Assembly (NCBI GenBank): GCA_022822725.1
Contig: JAJEAN010000002.1
Span: 1-64,000, forward strand
DNA length: 64,000 bases
Direction of reading: 5' to 3'
DNA from: Candidatus Latescibacterota bacterium
Lineage (GTDB): Bacteria > JAAXHH01
Each line of letters starts with the position of its first letter. Within the stretch, counting starts at the first letter, position 1. The position numbers were made by a program, and so were the translations under genes. Below are positions 53,001 to 61,766 of this stretch, in pieces. The notes below the pieces were generated by a model. That model ran no database searches, was not told the origin of the DNA, and saw only the letters and a list, made by a program, of their open reading frames with translations.

Positions 53001-53019
53001 AAGCAATTTGGAATTGCTT
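53001..53019 (-). terminator. Perfect 8-3-8 palindrome at the end of the low-GC island
   Basis: AAGCAATT-TGG-AATTGCTT. Read on the minus strand it follows the PIN gene stop (53053) and is followed by TTGT, so it could end the island transcript; equally it sits 17 bases before the PhyH 7 start and could be an operator. Confidence 0.45.
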
Positions 53020-53052
53020 GAGGAATCCAGAATCCAATTGGGGAAAGATTAA

Positions 53053-53586
53053 CTAAGTGAGAAGTCTTTGATTCGCAGTTAGGATAGGTACTTCATGACC
53101 TCTAAAGTCAGCATCATGTGTAATGAGTTTTAACTCAGATCCGTTACAAATCTCTGCTATGATTTGGTCATTGAAGTCATGTTGACCTGATGAGTAACAC
53201 TCTAGCAATGCATCCACGTCCAGTTTTTGAAATCCACTTTCCAACCGATGACAAATGCTCACTATACGCCTAGTACTATCGGCAATCTCGTTAGCTGTCA
53301 GTGCAAACTGAGGGCAATTTCGGTAATCCCTAAAACTCTCCATGTCACTACCTTCAATGCGCCATTTGATTCTGGCGTAAGCATTTATAAACTCTGATAC
53401 AACGAGCACATCAATACATATCTGAGACCGTACTTCGAGGATACGACTCAGAACTCGCGAGTAAATACGAGATAAACAGGAGTTCGGTGCGTTTGGACCA
53501 TAAACGTACAGCCAAACATTTGCATCGAGCAACAGTCGATCGTCCGAAGTAAAGTGGTAGTTTCTGACCTCCTGGATATCAGTCAT
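53053..53586 (-). CDS. PIN-domain nuclease, third gene of the low-GC island
   Basis: A 177-residue PIN-like protein: LLLDANVWLYVYG (Asp21), VVSEFINAYARIKW (Glu65), GQHDFNDQIIAEIC (Asp137, Asp140) and LITHDADF (Asp158, Asp160). These supply the four acidic positions of PIN nucleases, often toxins that cut tRNA or other RNA. It overlaps the DUF4325 gene by 8 bases, so the two are translationally coupled. GC content of all three island genes is far below the flanks (about 43% by eye), a sign of recent transfer. Confidence 0.8.
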   Translation of the reverse strand: MTDIQEVRNYHFTSDDRLLLDANVWLYVYGPNAPNSCLSRIYSRVLSRILEVRSQICIDVLVVSEFINAYARIKWRIEGSDMESFRDYRNCPQFALTANEIADSTRRIVSICHRLESGFQKLDVDALLECYSSGQHDFNDQIIAEICNGSELKLITHDADFRGHEVPILTANQRLLT

Positions 53587-53938
53587 TATCGTCTTCTAGG
53601 ATATTTCCAACCTCACGGTCGAATCTCTGTGGATCTTTGAAATACAGTTTAGCTGTATCCACCACACGCTTCAGCAATTCGAGATCATCAGAGTCCATAT
53701 CCTCTACTTGTAACAAATCGCGTATCGTTTCCTCCTGAAACTTACCATACAGTTGACCAATCGCCGCGTTCAAGAATGCTGATGTCAGAGTTGAGACGTT
53801 ACGAAAGGATAATACTACACCTGTGTCTTCTTTCAAAGCTGTAACAAGGCGATTGTAGACTTTTTGTCCATCGTTAGACGCGACGCTCAGGTGGCTTCCT
53901 ACAACTTCGTATACAGATATGGAAACAGAACGACGCAT
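53579..53938 (-). CDS. STAS-like DUF4325 protein
   Basis: 119 residues. VVLSFRNVSTLTSAFLNAAIGQLYGKF is the diagnostic block of STAS-like DUF4325, following KVYNRLVTALKED. The C-terminal half is acidic helix. In Bacillus, STAS proteins are antagonists of serine-kinase anti-sigma factors (SpoIIAA/SpoIIAB), which are HATPase-fold proteins like the one encoded just upstream. AGGAG precedes the ATG at 53938, eight bases after the HATPase stop. Confidence 0.78.
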   Translation of the reverse strand: MRRSVSISVYEVVGSHLSVASNDGQKVYNRLVTALKEDTGVVLSFRNVSTLTSAFLNAAIGQLYGKFQEETIRDLLQVEDMDSDDLELLKRVVDTAKLYFKDPQRFDREVGNILEDDND

Positions 53939-53946
53939 TGAGACTC

Positions 53947-54819
53947 CTAGAATATATCGTCTTGATTCAACTCAGATGACAACACATATGAGTGCGGGTC
54001 TGCGGTGTTGATTTCCACAGCCACAATAGTACCTGGGTATGGATTTTGCATCTGTGACTTTAAGGTCTGACGGTTTCTCCTTTGCCAGTACCCGGAGTCT
54101 GATACAATCTGAATGCAGCCACCATTCAAGTCAATAAAATCACGAAGCAGTTTCAGTCCTAGGCCTCCAGGAATATCACCACGTTTTGTAGTATTTTGAC
54201 CCTCAGTAGCCCAGTTTATTGCGTAGGCTGGTGTAATGTCAGTTTTTAGGAATTCTTTTACATTTCGATACATACCTACACCCAAATCAGCCACCGTAAA
54301 ATCCAGTCTATTTCTTCTCGGAAAAAACTGTCCACAACTGAATATCCCCATTTCGGTACTGGAATGCTGTACGGCGTTGCTGAATATCTCGAAAACACTT
54401 TCTCTGAATTTTCGGAGCAGACGGGTCGACATACGTGGCATTTCAGTTCTTCGTATGAATTCATTCTCTATGTAGTCTGAAAAATACCGATCGTCCTCGA
54501 CGTCACATCGTTGATAGGAGATAGTAGTACCCCCATGATCAGGTACTTTCTCGCGACCATAATGACTTAAAAAACTGTTTCTTGACAGAATGTCTTCAAT
54601 TTGACTGGGGACATTTGTCAATCTCACACTGTTTAGGTTTTCACTTATGTTATATAGAAGCGCACCAAAGACCGCACACATATCCGCATCAAACCAATTC
54701 GTTGCTCGCATATCGAACTCAATATCCTCAAATATGCAGTCCTCGGTGCTTGCGAAAAGATCCGCAAACACTGAGAAACTTGTTCTATCGTGACGAATCA
54801 CAGGAATGTCGAACTTCAT
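53947..54819 (-). CDS. HATPase (GHKL-fold) protein, first gene of the low-GC island
   Basis: A 290-residue protein. The N-terminal 130 residues look like a STAS-type or sensor region (FEDIEFDMRATNWFDADMCAVFG). The C-terminal GHKL ATPase has the N box FRESVFEIFSNAVQHS (Glu144, Asn148), G1 ADLGVGMYRNV (Asp178) and G2 GGLGLKLLRDFID (Gly218-Gly221). No His-phosphoacceptor or HAMP domain is seen, so it is not a classical histidine kinase; a serine-kinase/anti-sigma or MORC/Hsp90-like switch is more plausible. AAGGTGG precedes the ATG. It leads the DUF4325 and PIN genes. Confidence 0.82.
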   Translation of the reverse strand: MKFDIPVIRHDRTSFSVFADLFASTEDCIFEDIEFDMRATNWFDADMCAVFGALLYNISENLNSVRLTNVPSQIEDILSRNSFLSHYGREKVPDHGGTTISYQRCDVEDDRYFSDYIENEFIRRTEMPRMSTRLLRKFRESVFEIFSNAVQHSSTEMGIFSCGQFFPRRNRLDFTVADLGVGMYRNVKEFLKTDITPAYAINWATEGQNTTKRGDIPGGLGLKLLRDFIDLNGGCIQIVSDSGYWQRRNRQTLKSQMQNPYPGTIVAVEINTADPHSYVLSSELNQDDIF

Positions 54820-54944
54820 TCCGTAACCACCTTGGTCGCCATAAACACGCAGCTAAAGAAACCAACGACATTGCAACCCGATTCTATACTATCCAGTCTG
54901 GTTTGGGGGGTATTCTCTATGATAAAAACACTGGATGCACCCCC

Positions 54945-55694
54945 TCACACCGCCCAGTACTTCCAAAGATTGTCCGGAATCTCGTATCTGAACGACTGTT
55001 CCAGGTGTCTCTCATGGTTCCAGCGGGCGAACAGGGCGAAGCGCGGCGAGTGGCTGGTATTTTCCGATCCATTGTGGGTCAGGTACGCATGCCAGAGCAC
55101 GACGTCCCCGGCCTCCGCGGTGAATTCTTGGCCGCCGGTGGCCGGGTTATTACAGAATACGTCCCATGAAAATCCCTCGATCTCGAGAAAACTTCCGTCC
55201 ACGTGGGACGGATGCTCGAGAAAGTACCGGTGCGCGGCATGGTGGCTTCCCGGCCAGTAGATCAAGGCGCCGCCGCCGGGTTCCACGTCATACAGGTAGG
55301 TCGTCGCGCCGATCATGAAGGGTAGCCACCGGCCTCCGTAGGCGTCGATATGGCCGGTTTTCGGCATTTCCCATGTATTTGAGGGCTCGGGCCAGCGTAT
55401 GATCGGGATGCCGTCGCCCGCGACGAACGTGCCACCGCTGAGCTGGTCTATGATCGCCATCATCCGCGGATGGTGCACGAGGGCTGATTCGGGCGGATCG
55501 TACTCGTACCCGTCGAGACCGCTCGTCTCCCTGGGCCAGGTCGCGGGATCCTCCAGGCAACCATCGAGCGCCCGCCAGATCTGCCGCCGCCATGCCTCGA
55601 GCGTCTCCTCGTCAAACACGTCCTTCAGAACAAGGTAGCCGTTCAACTTGAAGTGGGCGATCTGCTGGGCGTTGAGGGGCCGGTATGAGGTCAT
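54945..55694 (-). CDS. Phytanoyl-CoA dioxygenase (PhyH) family enzyme 8
   Basis: 249 residues with iron ligands His115 and Asp117 (TGHIDAYGGRW) and His207 (WHAYLTHNGSENTS). TTYLYDVEPGGGALIYWPGSHH is the core block. It is high GC again, and the low-GC island lies immediately downstream on the same strand, with PhyH 7 beyond it: the island seems to have landed between two PhyH genes. Substrate unknown. Confidence 0.88.
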   Translation of the reverse strand: MTSYRPLNAQQIAHFKLNGYLVLKDVFDEETLEAWRRQIWRALDGCLEDPATWPRETSGLDGYEYDPPESALVHHPRMMAIIDQLSGGTFVAGDGIPIIRWPEPSNTWEMPKTGHIDAYGGRWLPFMIGATTYLYDVEPGGGALIYWPGSHHAAHRYFLEHPSHVDGSFLEIEGFSWDVFCNNPATGGQEFTAEAGDVVLWHAYLTHNGSENTSHSPRFALFARWNHERHLEQSFRYEIPDNLWKYWAV

Positions 55695-56134
55695 CTGGAT
55701 ACCTGTAAGACTGGGAACCGGTTGTGGAAACCAGCAAGTAGCGCGGGAAGATCCTGCCCTGGTCGATCGCTACGTGCTGACAGACGGAAGGGCCCGAAAG
55801 ACCGTATTGCGATGGCCGGCAAAAGGAAACTTAAGGGGCGAACAGGACACTGTCAAGACCCGCGGATTTCGATGCAGAACGGCCTCTGAAAAGACGATTC
55901 GTTCCTGCTTGACACGATAGACGTAACCCGTATACCATTGCAGAGAGCCGAGTGCGAATCCGACCGTAGAGCCAATCCGGCTCCTTTCTTTATAGATTAC
56001 CCATACTTCTTACCTGATTCATCTGTATTTTCCGCGACGACTACGCGGCAATAGGACAGCACACCAGCGAAAATGTGATCATCACTCTTTCGACAAGAGG
56101 TACATTACACCAGCGGCAAGAGGAAACTCGCGTA
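55695..56134. other. 440-base leader/intergenic region
   Basis: It contains the promoter at 55909 but no gene I can support. Short frames here have no recognisable content. If transcription starts near 55943, the mRNA leader before the gene at 56135 is about 190 bases. Confidence 0.4.
55909..55936 (+). promoter_or_regulatory. Sigma-70-type promoter upstream of the 56-59 kb gene run
   Basis: TTGACA (55909-55914), a 16-base spacer and TATACC (55931-55936). The -35 is perfect and the -10 acceptable. It would drive the hypothetical gene at 56135 and perhaps the PhyH genes after it. Confidence 0.5.
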
Positions 56135-56491
56135 ATGCAATCGGAAATCAGGCAGTGGATCGCCGAAAGCCGGAAGAAACTGGACGGGAAGGGGCTGGAT
56201 AACGGGGACCTGGACCAGTTGGAAGCGGTCCTGGAAAATCCGTCTGGCCCGAAGATCATGTACCTGACGGCCCGGTCGACCAATATGCGGTCCGGGATCG
56301 TCGGCTGGGTGGTGTTCGTGCCGGGCGAGAAGCCGGAACTCAGGCTGCCTGGAGATAAGCCACCTTACGATTCCGTGCTGGAGGCGGTTGCCGACGGGTG
56401 GCGCGTGGTGCAGTACCCGATCCCCAAGCTCTACGAATACAAGGACCTCGAGAACGACTACGTGGGTTTCGATTTCATACTCGAGAAGTGA
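56135..56491 (+). CDS. Uncharacterised small protein
   Basis: 118 residues from the ATG at 56135, with AGAGGA about 10 bases upstream; a frame start at 56075 adds 20 residues without support. The N-terminus is helical and charged (IRQWIAESRKKLDGKGLDNGDLDQLEAVL), the rest beta-rich (KIMYLTARSTNMRSGIVGWVVF, GWRVVQYPIPKLYEYKDLENDYVGFDFIL). No family recognised. It precedes PhyH 9 by 71 bases. Confidence 0.6.
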   Translation: MQSEIRQWIAESRKKLDGKGLDNGDLDQLEAVLENPSGPKIMYLTARSTNMRSGIVGWVVFVPGEKPELRLPGDKPPYDSVLEAVADGWRVVQYPIPKLYEYKDLENDYVGFDFILEK

Positions 56492-56562
56492 ACTTGCTCG
56501 AGAAGTGAAACTTACATGAGATGTGAAACTCACACGAGAATTGATATTGAGGAGACGCTGCC

Positions 56563-57363
56563 ATGGCTGAGATCAGACCGACGATGACCGACGACGACGT
56601 GATGGATTTCGTGGCGAAGGGATACGCGGTGCTCGACACCATGGTGGATCCTGATTTCAATGAGCGGTGCCGCAACCAGGAGCCGGGACGCGCGAAGGAC
56701 CTGGTCGGTTCGCCCGATTTCATCCGCGAGGTCTTGCTCCATCCCCGGCTGGCGGGGGTGATCCGTTCGCTGCTCGGTCCGAATTTCCTGATGCCGACGG
56801 GAGGCCACCATCACCTCATAAGCGAGCCGGTCGCGGGACAGGACTGGCATTCGGACGGCATTTCCGGTCTCGGCTACGAGATCAACGAACTCCAGTGCTA
56901 CTACTATCCGCAGGACGTGAACATCGAAGACGGACCGACCATGATCCTGCCCGGTTCCCACTGCCGGGCGGTCAACCGCGACGCTCTGGCCCACTACGGC
57001 GATCTCACGGGCCAGCTTTCGCTCGTCGTGAAGGCGGGGACCGTGGCCATTACACGGTACGGCATCTGGCACCGGGCCGGCCCAAAGCTCAATCACAAGC
57101 CCCGCAGCATGATCAAATTCTCCTACTTCCGCAACGAGGCGCCGCGGCGCGACTGGGTGATCGATTCGGAGGAAATCCCCGCGTACCGGGATCGCCCGGC
57201 CGCGCCCTACACGAGCGGCGTCGAATCCTACCGGGACCTGAGAAGGCGCATCCATACCTGGAACTGGTTGTGCGGACTGAGCGAGGAAGAGTCCATGGCC
57301 CATGACCGTTGGCGGCCCGCCTACGAGACCGGCACGCAACCCGTCGAGGAAGTCGCCCTTTAG
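56563..57363 (+). CDS. Phytanoyl-CoA dioxygenase (PhyH) family enzyme 9
   Basis: 266 residues. Iron ligands are His96 and Asp98 (QDWHSDGISGLG) and His170 (YGIWHRAGPKLNHKPRSM). ELQCYYYPQDVNIEDGPTMILPGSH is the core block. It is part of a plus-strand run with PhyH 10, the mandelate-racemase-family gene and the cupin gene. GAGGAG precedes the ATG. Substrate unknown. Confidence 0.9.
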   Translation: MAEIRPTMTDDDVMDFVAKGYAVLDTMVDPDFNERCRNQEPGRAKDLVGSPDFIREVLLHPRLAGVIRSLLGPNFLMPTGGHHHLISEPVAGQDWHSDGISGLGYEINELQCYYYPQDVNIEDGPTMILPGSHCRAVNRDALAHYGDLTGQLSLVVKAGTVAITRYGIWHRAGPKLNHKPRSMIKFSYFRNEAPRRDWVIDSEEIPAYRDRPAAPYTSGVESYRDLRRRIHTWNWLCGLSEEESMAHDRWRPAYETGTQPVEEVAL

Positions 57364-57474
57364 CTTGAGTGCAGAGCCCCTGCTCGAACGCCGAACGCTG
57401 GGCTACCGGTCAATCGCCCTTCGGCCGTCCTGGCGCTGAGCCGCCCGTCCTCCCATGGAAACCGGAATCAACCC

Positions 57475-58278
57475 ATGACAGAAGAGTCCTTTCAAGCCCA
57501 CGTGCTGGACCTGAAGGTCGAAGGATACACGATCCTGACGGACCAGTTGACCCCGGAGGAGTGCGCCGAGGCGCGTAAGGAGCTGGCGGCCCGTTACCCC
57601 GATCGAGACCAGGGCGGTCTGGAATGGCTGTTCAACAAGGCGCGGGTCTTCGAACGGTTCTACCAGCTGCCCGACCTGTTGCGGCTGATCCGTCACTTCC
57701 TCGGACCCGACGCGTTGCTGAGCGCTGTGTACGGTTCGGTGGTCATGCCCGGCGAAGGTGGCCGCGGCCTGCATTCCGACAGCGGCATCACCGGGCACAA
57801 CCGCGAGGCGTCCATGGCGGCGGCCGACGAGGGCCGGCGGATCACGAGCCATCCCATCGCCTTCAACGTGATCTTCTGCCTGAGTCCCTTTACCGGGACC
57901 AACGGTGCTACCGAACTCGTTCCCGGCAGTCACCGGTACGAATATCTGAACGTACCCGATTCGGCCTACGACAATGCCCGGACCGCCGTCGCCCCGGAAG
58001 GATCGCTCGTGCTCTTCGACGTCAACACCTGGCACGGCACGACGAAGAACCGGACCGGCGAGCCGCGCTACGCGGTGCTTAGTCCGTGGCGCCGCCGGTG
58101 GACCAAGTGCGAATACGAGATGGCCCGTGTGGTGAAGCCCGATGTGCTGGAACGCGCCGGGGAAGACGGACCGGTCATCTTCGGTTTCCAGGCCCAGTCG
58201 CCCTACACGGAACTATGGCAATGGGACCGTGAAGAAGGCGGCCCGAAACCTGAGTTCAGTCACCTGAGACGGGACTGA
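57475..58278 (+). CDS. Phytanoyl-CoA dioxygenase (PhyH) family enzyme 10
   Basis: 267 residues. Iron ligands are His100 and Asp102 (RGLHSDSGITG) and His187 (NTWHGTTKNRTGEPRYAV). NVIFCLSPFTGTNGATELVPGSHRYEYLN is the core block. It lies between PhyH 9 and the enolase-superfamily gene on the same strand (37-base gap to the latter), suggesting a shared catabolic pathway. Substrate unknown. Confidence 0.9.
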   Translation: MTEESFQAHVLDLKVEGYTILTDQLTPEECAEARKELAARYPDRDQGGLEWLFNKARVFERFYQLPDLLRLIRHFLGPDALLSAVYGSVVMPGEGGRGLHSDSGITGHNREASMAAADEGRRITSHPIAFNVIFCLSPFTGTNGATELVPGSHRYEYLNVPDSAYDNARTAVAPEGSLVLFDVNTWHGTTKNRTGEPRYAVLSPWRRRWTKCEYEMARVVKPDVLERAGEDGPVIFGFQAQSPYTELWQWDREEGGPKPEFSHLRRD

Positions 58279-58315
58279 GGACGGCTGCCACCCAATACCG
58301 GTCCGGAGGTCACCA

Positions 58316-59437
58316 TTGAAAATCACCGACGTGAAAGTGCACCTGGTGGAGTCCTGGCGAAAATCGACGGACATCGGTTCGCCGTGGATCTTCGTCCAGG
58401 TCTATACCGACGAGGGCGTTGTGGGCCTGGGGGACGCCACCAACTGGCCGGGCGGCACGATCATCGCCCAGTCCGTGGAGGAGCTGGGCAAGCTCATCAT
58501 CGGTGAGGATCCCTTCCACATCGAGTACCTGTACCACCGCATGTACTACGCCCTGGAGCAGATCGGGCAGACCGGCGCGGTCATCGCAGCCGTCAGCGGC
58601 ATCGAGATCGCCCTCTGGGACATCCTGGGCAAAGTCACCGGACAGCCCATCTACAACCTCATCGGCGGACCGTGCCGCGACCGCATCCGGTTCTACAGCC
58701 ACGCGTCCAATCCGGAAGAATGTGCGGCGCTGGCTGAAAAGGGCGTCACTGCCATCAAGGCCTACTTCTCCGCCGACCCGCCGGTCAGGGGGGAGCGCAT
58801 CGACTCGCCCCGCTCCGTCACGTTGCGGGAAGAGAAGCTCGCCCTGGAACACATGCGCAGGTGCCGCGAGGCCGTGGGCGACGAAGTGGACCTCTGCACC
58901 GACGTGGGATGCCGGTACACCACCAGCGCCGCGATCCGCATCGGCAACCGGCTGGAGGAGATCGGACTGCTGTTCTACGAGGAGCCGGTCCACCCGGAGA
59001 ACATCGACGCCCTGGCCCGGGTGACGGCGTCCGTCAACGTGCCGGTTTGCGTCGGCGAACGCAGATACACCCGCTTCGGCTTCCGGGACCTGATCGCCGC
59101 CCAGGCAGTGGACATGATCATGCCCGACGTGGTGCGCACGGGCGGTATCATGGAGACCAAGAAGATCGCCGCCATGGCCGAGAGCTATTACATGCAGGTC
59201 TCGCCCCACAATCCGAACAGCGCCCTGTCGACAACGGCTAGCCTCCACGTCATGGCCAACATCCCCAACGCCCTGGTGCTCGAATTCGTGGACGAAAAAT
59301 GGGACGCGCCCTGGCGCGACGACCTGCTTACCGATCCGCCGGTCGTGGAAAGCGGCTATTTCCGGCTCCCCGAGAAACCCGGGCTAGGGACGGAACTGAA
59401 CATGGACGTCGTGGAGAAGTATCGATTCGAAGGGTGA
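58316..59437 (+). CDS. Mandelate racemase / muconate lactonizing enzyme (enolase superfamily)
   Basis: 373 residues from a TTG at 58316 with GGAGGT just upstream. N-terminal capping domain (IALWDILGKVTGQPIYNLIGG), then a barrel with Mg ligands Asp196 (CTDVGCRYT), Glu222/223 (FYEEPVHPE) and Glu248 (GERR), and the general-base region PDVVRTGGIME and SPHNP (His298). The pattern is closest to acid-sugar dehydratases (galactonate/mandelate group). It probably dehydrates a sugar acid in the pathway of the neighbouring PhyH and cupin genes. Confidence 0.87.
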   Translation: MKITDVKVHLVESWRKSTDIGSPWIFVQVYTDEGVVGLGDATNWPGGTIIAQSVEELGKLIIGEDPFHIEYLYHRMYYALEQIGQTGAVIAAVSGIEIALWDILGKVTGQPIYNLIGGPCRDRIRFYSHASNPEECAALAEKGVTAIKAYFSADPPVRGERIDSPRSVTLREEKLALEHMRRCREAVGDEVDLCTDVGCRYTTSAAIRIGNRLEEIGLLFYEEPVHPENIDALARVTASVNVPVCVGERRYTRFGFRDLIAAQAVDMIMPDVVRTGGIMETKKIAAMAESYYMQVSPHNPNSALSTTASLHVMANIPNALVLEFVDEKWDAPWRDDLLTDPPVVESGYFRLPEKPGLGTELNMDVVEKYRFEG

Positions 59438-59524
59438 GGGAGCAGGCTATAGGCAACGCCAGGACCGAGCGCGTGGACGCGACCGGATCCCAGAACCGTT
59501 ACAAAGGTTAAGGGAGCAGGCACT

Positions 59525-60709
59525 ATGCAACTGCATGACGACAAGCAGACCAACCGTGAAAACAACATCCAGGGTGCCGAGGTCCGGCTGCCGTCCGCGG
59601 ACCTGACCGCGGACCTGGCCTTCTTCATGAAGACCCTGGGGTTCCGTATGGACAAGATATATCCCGCCGACTACCCGACGGTCTCCGTGCTTTCCGGCCA
59701 CGGACTCACCATCCGGCTGGAGCAGGATGCCTCCGAGCCTCCCGGTACGCTCAGGATCCTCTGCCGCGATCCGGCAGCCCTGGCCGGCGGCCAGACCGAA
59801 CTCACCGCGCCGAACGGCACCCGCGTCGAGATCGTACAGGCCGATCCGCCGCTCGAAATCCCGCCGACGGAGCACGCCTTCCTGGTGCGGAGGCTGAAGG
59901 ACAACACGCCCTGGGTGATCGGCCGCGCCGGCATGCACTACCGCGACCTGGTGCCCGGCCGCCTCGGCGGAAGCATCATCGCCTCCCACATCCGCATTCC
60001 CGACGCCGGGCCCGTACCCGACGTCGTGCACTACCACACGGTGGGTTTCCAACTGATCTTCTGTTACCGGGGCGAGGTGAAGCTCGTCTACGAGGACCAG
60101 GGGCCGCCCTTCATGCTGAAGGCGGGAGACTGCGTGATACAACCCCCGGAGATCCGTCACCGCGTGCTCGAATCATCCGAAAACCTTCAGGTGATCGAGA
60201 TCGGCGTCCCGGCGGACCACGTGACCACCATCGATCACAAGGTCGAGTTGCCGACCGGAGTGCTGAACCCCGATCGCGTCTTCGGCGGCCAGACGTTCTG
60301 CCGCCACCAGCTCAAGGACGCGGTCTGGGCACCGTGGAGAATCGCGGGGTTCGAGGCGAGGGAAACGGGCATCGGCGAGGCGACCGGCGGCGTGGCCTCG
60401 GTGCAGGTCGCCCGGATTACTACGAGCGGGAACAGCGGCGGTAAGGACAGTGCGAATGGCAGTCCGAATGGAGGAGGAGGCGCTGCCTGCGGCGATCAGG
60501 TCACGAGCCACACGGGCGACATCCTCTTCACCTTCGTCATGGAGGGGGAGTGTACGCTCAACGGGGAGGACCAGGGCGCCCACAGGCTGGAGGCGGGAGA
60601 CGCCTACGTCATCCCGCCCCATACGAAGACGTCTCTTACCGATCGCTCGTACGATCTCGAGCTGCTCGAGGTGGCGCTGCCGGCGCGGTTCGAGACGATC
60701 GTGCACTGA
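59525..60709 (+). CDS. VOC-like plus double-cupin fusion protein
   Basis: 394 residues. Residues 15-115 look like a glyoxalase/VOC module (EVRLPSADLTADLAFFMKTLGF, LTIRLEQDASEPPGTLRI). Cupin 1 (about 150-235) has HYHTVGFQLIFCYRGEVKLVYEDQ and KAGDCVIQPPEIRHRVLE. Cupin 2 (about 325-390) has FTFVMEGECTLNGEDQG and LEAGDAYVIPPHTKTS. A Gly/Asn/Ser linker (about 297-323) joins the cupins. A role as metal-dependent isomerase or dioxygenase in the pathway of the upstream genes is inferred. Confidence 0.75.
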   Translation: MQLHDDKQTNRENNIQGAEVRLPSADLTADLAFFMKTLGFRMDKIYPADYPTVSVLSGHGLTIRLEQDASEPPGTLRILCRDPAALAGGQTELTAPNGTRVEIVQADPPLEIPPTEHAFLVRRLKDNTPWVIGRAGMHYRDLVPGRLGGSIIASHIRIPDAGPVPDVVHYHTVGFQLIFCYRGEVKLVYEDQGPPFMLKAGDCVIQPPEIRHRVLESSENLQVIEIGVPADHVTTIDHKVELPTGVLNPDRVFGGQTFCRHQLKDAVWAPWRIAGFEARETGIGEATGGVASVQVARITTSGNSGGKDSANGSPNGGGGAACGDQVTSHTGDILFTFVMEGECTLNGEDQGAHRLEAGDAYVIPPHTKTSLTDRSYDLELLEVALPARFETIVH

Positions 60710-60712
60710 TTT

Positions 60713-61573
60713 TCACACGCCTAACACCCCGCGCAACCGGTCGGAAGCCCGGTTCAGTACCGTGGGCGGCACGGGTACTTGGTTGTATTCGGAAAACCGC
60801 CTGTGGGCCCATCGGGCGGCATACTGGGATTGGAAGACGTAGCGCATCCGGTCCGACGTGACCGGCGCACCCCGGTGCCAGCACTGGTTGTTCTGCAGGT
60901 AGACGTCTCCTGCCTTGCATAACGCCGAGACCGGCCCCCTGCCTTCGAACTCCGGGTTCTCCTGGCTGTTGGGATCCCTTCCTGAATACTGGCTGCCTGG
61001 GACAAATTGGGTCGGACCGTCCTCCACCGAATCGATGTCGGTCAGGGCCATCTGGATGGTGAACCACTGCACCGGCATGCGGATGCGGGGGTCGTGCCTT
61101 GGCACGTCGTCCGGCAGCGGAAACTCCACCCGGTCGTCCACGTGCCACAGGTCGATCGCCTGTCCCGGCGCGTTGCGGATCACGTTCTGGCCGCAGAACT
61201 TGCAGTCCTCGCCCACGACGGCCTCGGCCAGGCTGAGGATCGGTTCCCGGATCAGCATGTCCACGAACACCGCGTCCAGTTCCAGCGTGTTCCGCAGCAC
61301 GAATCCGTCCCCCTTCCCGCTCAGGTAATCGGTGCCGGCCAGCACGGGATCGTTGAAACACCGGTCCGTGACCTCGCGCAGGGCATCGATTTCATCCCGG
61401 GTCAGCACGCCGGGGATGAGGGCGAATCCGTCCCGGTGGAAATCCGTGAGGACGGCCTCCATTTGGGCGTCGTCGAGGCGCTCGCCTGGAATTATGCGAT
61501 TGGAAATCAGGGTTATCTCCTGTCGGCTGGCGCGGATGACAGGCGCATCGGATTGCTTGACATCCCGCGTCAT
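60713..61573 (-). CDS. Phytanoyl-CoA dioxygenase (PhyH) family enzyme 11
   Basis: 286 residues. Iron ligands are His144 and Asp146 (IDLWHVDDRVEF) and His233 (NQCWHRGAPVTSDRMRYVFQ). QMALTDIDSVEDGPTQFVPGSQ is the core block, with Gln where most have His in GSH. It converges with the cupin gene (3-base gap). Substrate unknown. Confidence 0.9.
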   Translation of the reverse strand: MTRDVKQSDAPVIRASRQEITLISNRIIPGERLDDAQMEAVLTDFHRDGFALIPGVLTRDEIDALREVTDRCFNDPVLAGTDYLSGKGDGFVLRNTLELDAVFVDMLIREPILSLAEAVVGEDCKFCGQNVIRNAPGQAIDLWHVDDRVEFPLPDDVPRHDPRIRMPVQWFTIQMALTDIDSVEDGPTQFVPGSQYSGRDPNSQENPEFEGRGPVSALCKAGDVYLQNNQCWHRGAPVTSDRMRYVFQSQYAARWAHRRFSEYNQVPVPPTVLNRASDRLRGVLGV

Positions 61574-61766
61574 CGGAATACTATGGCAAGATCAAAGATT
61601 ATGGTTTCGACATTGTATATACAACACGTTTTACCGCGTTCCGCGATGGTACCTTACGCAAGCGCAGCACTTAAGGCAAGCGTGAAGCCCGCCCGTTGAA
61701 GCGTGAGCACGTCGATCCGTCCAATCACGCCGATCCCGGCTATCCGCGAAAGCCTCGCCTATCTAC

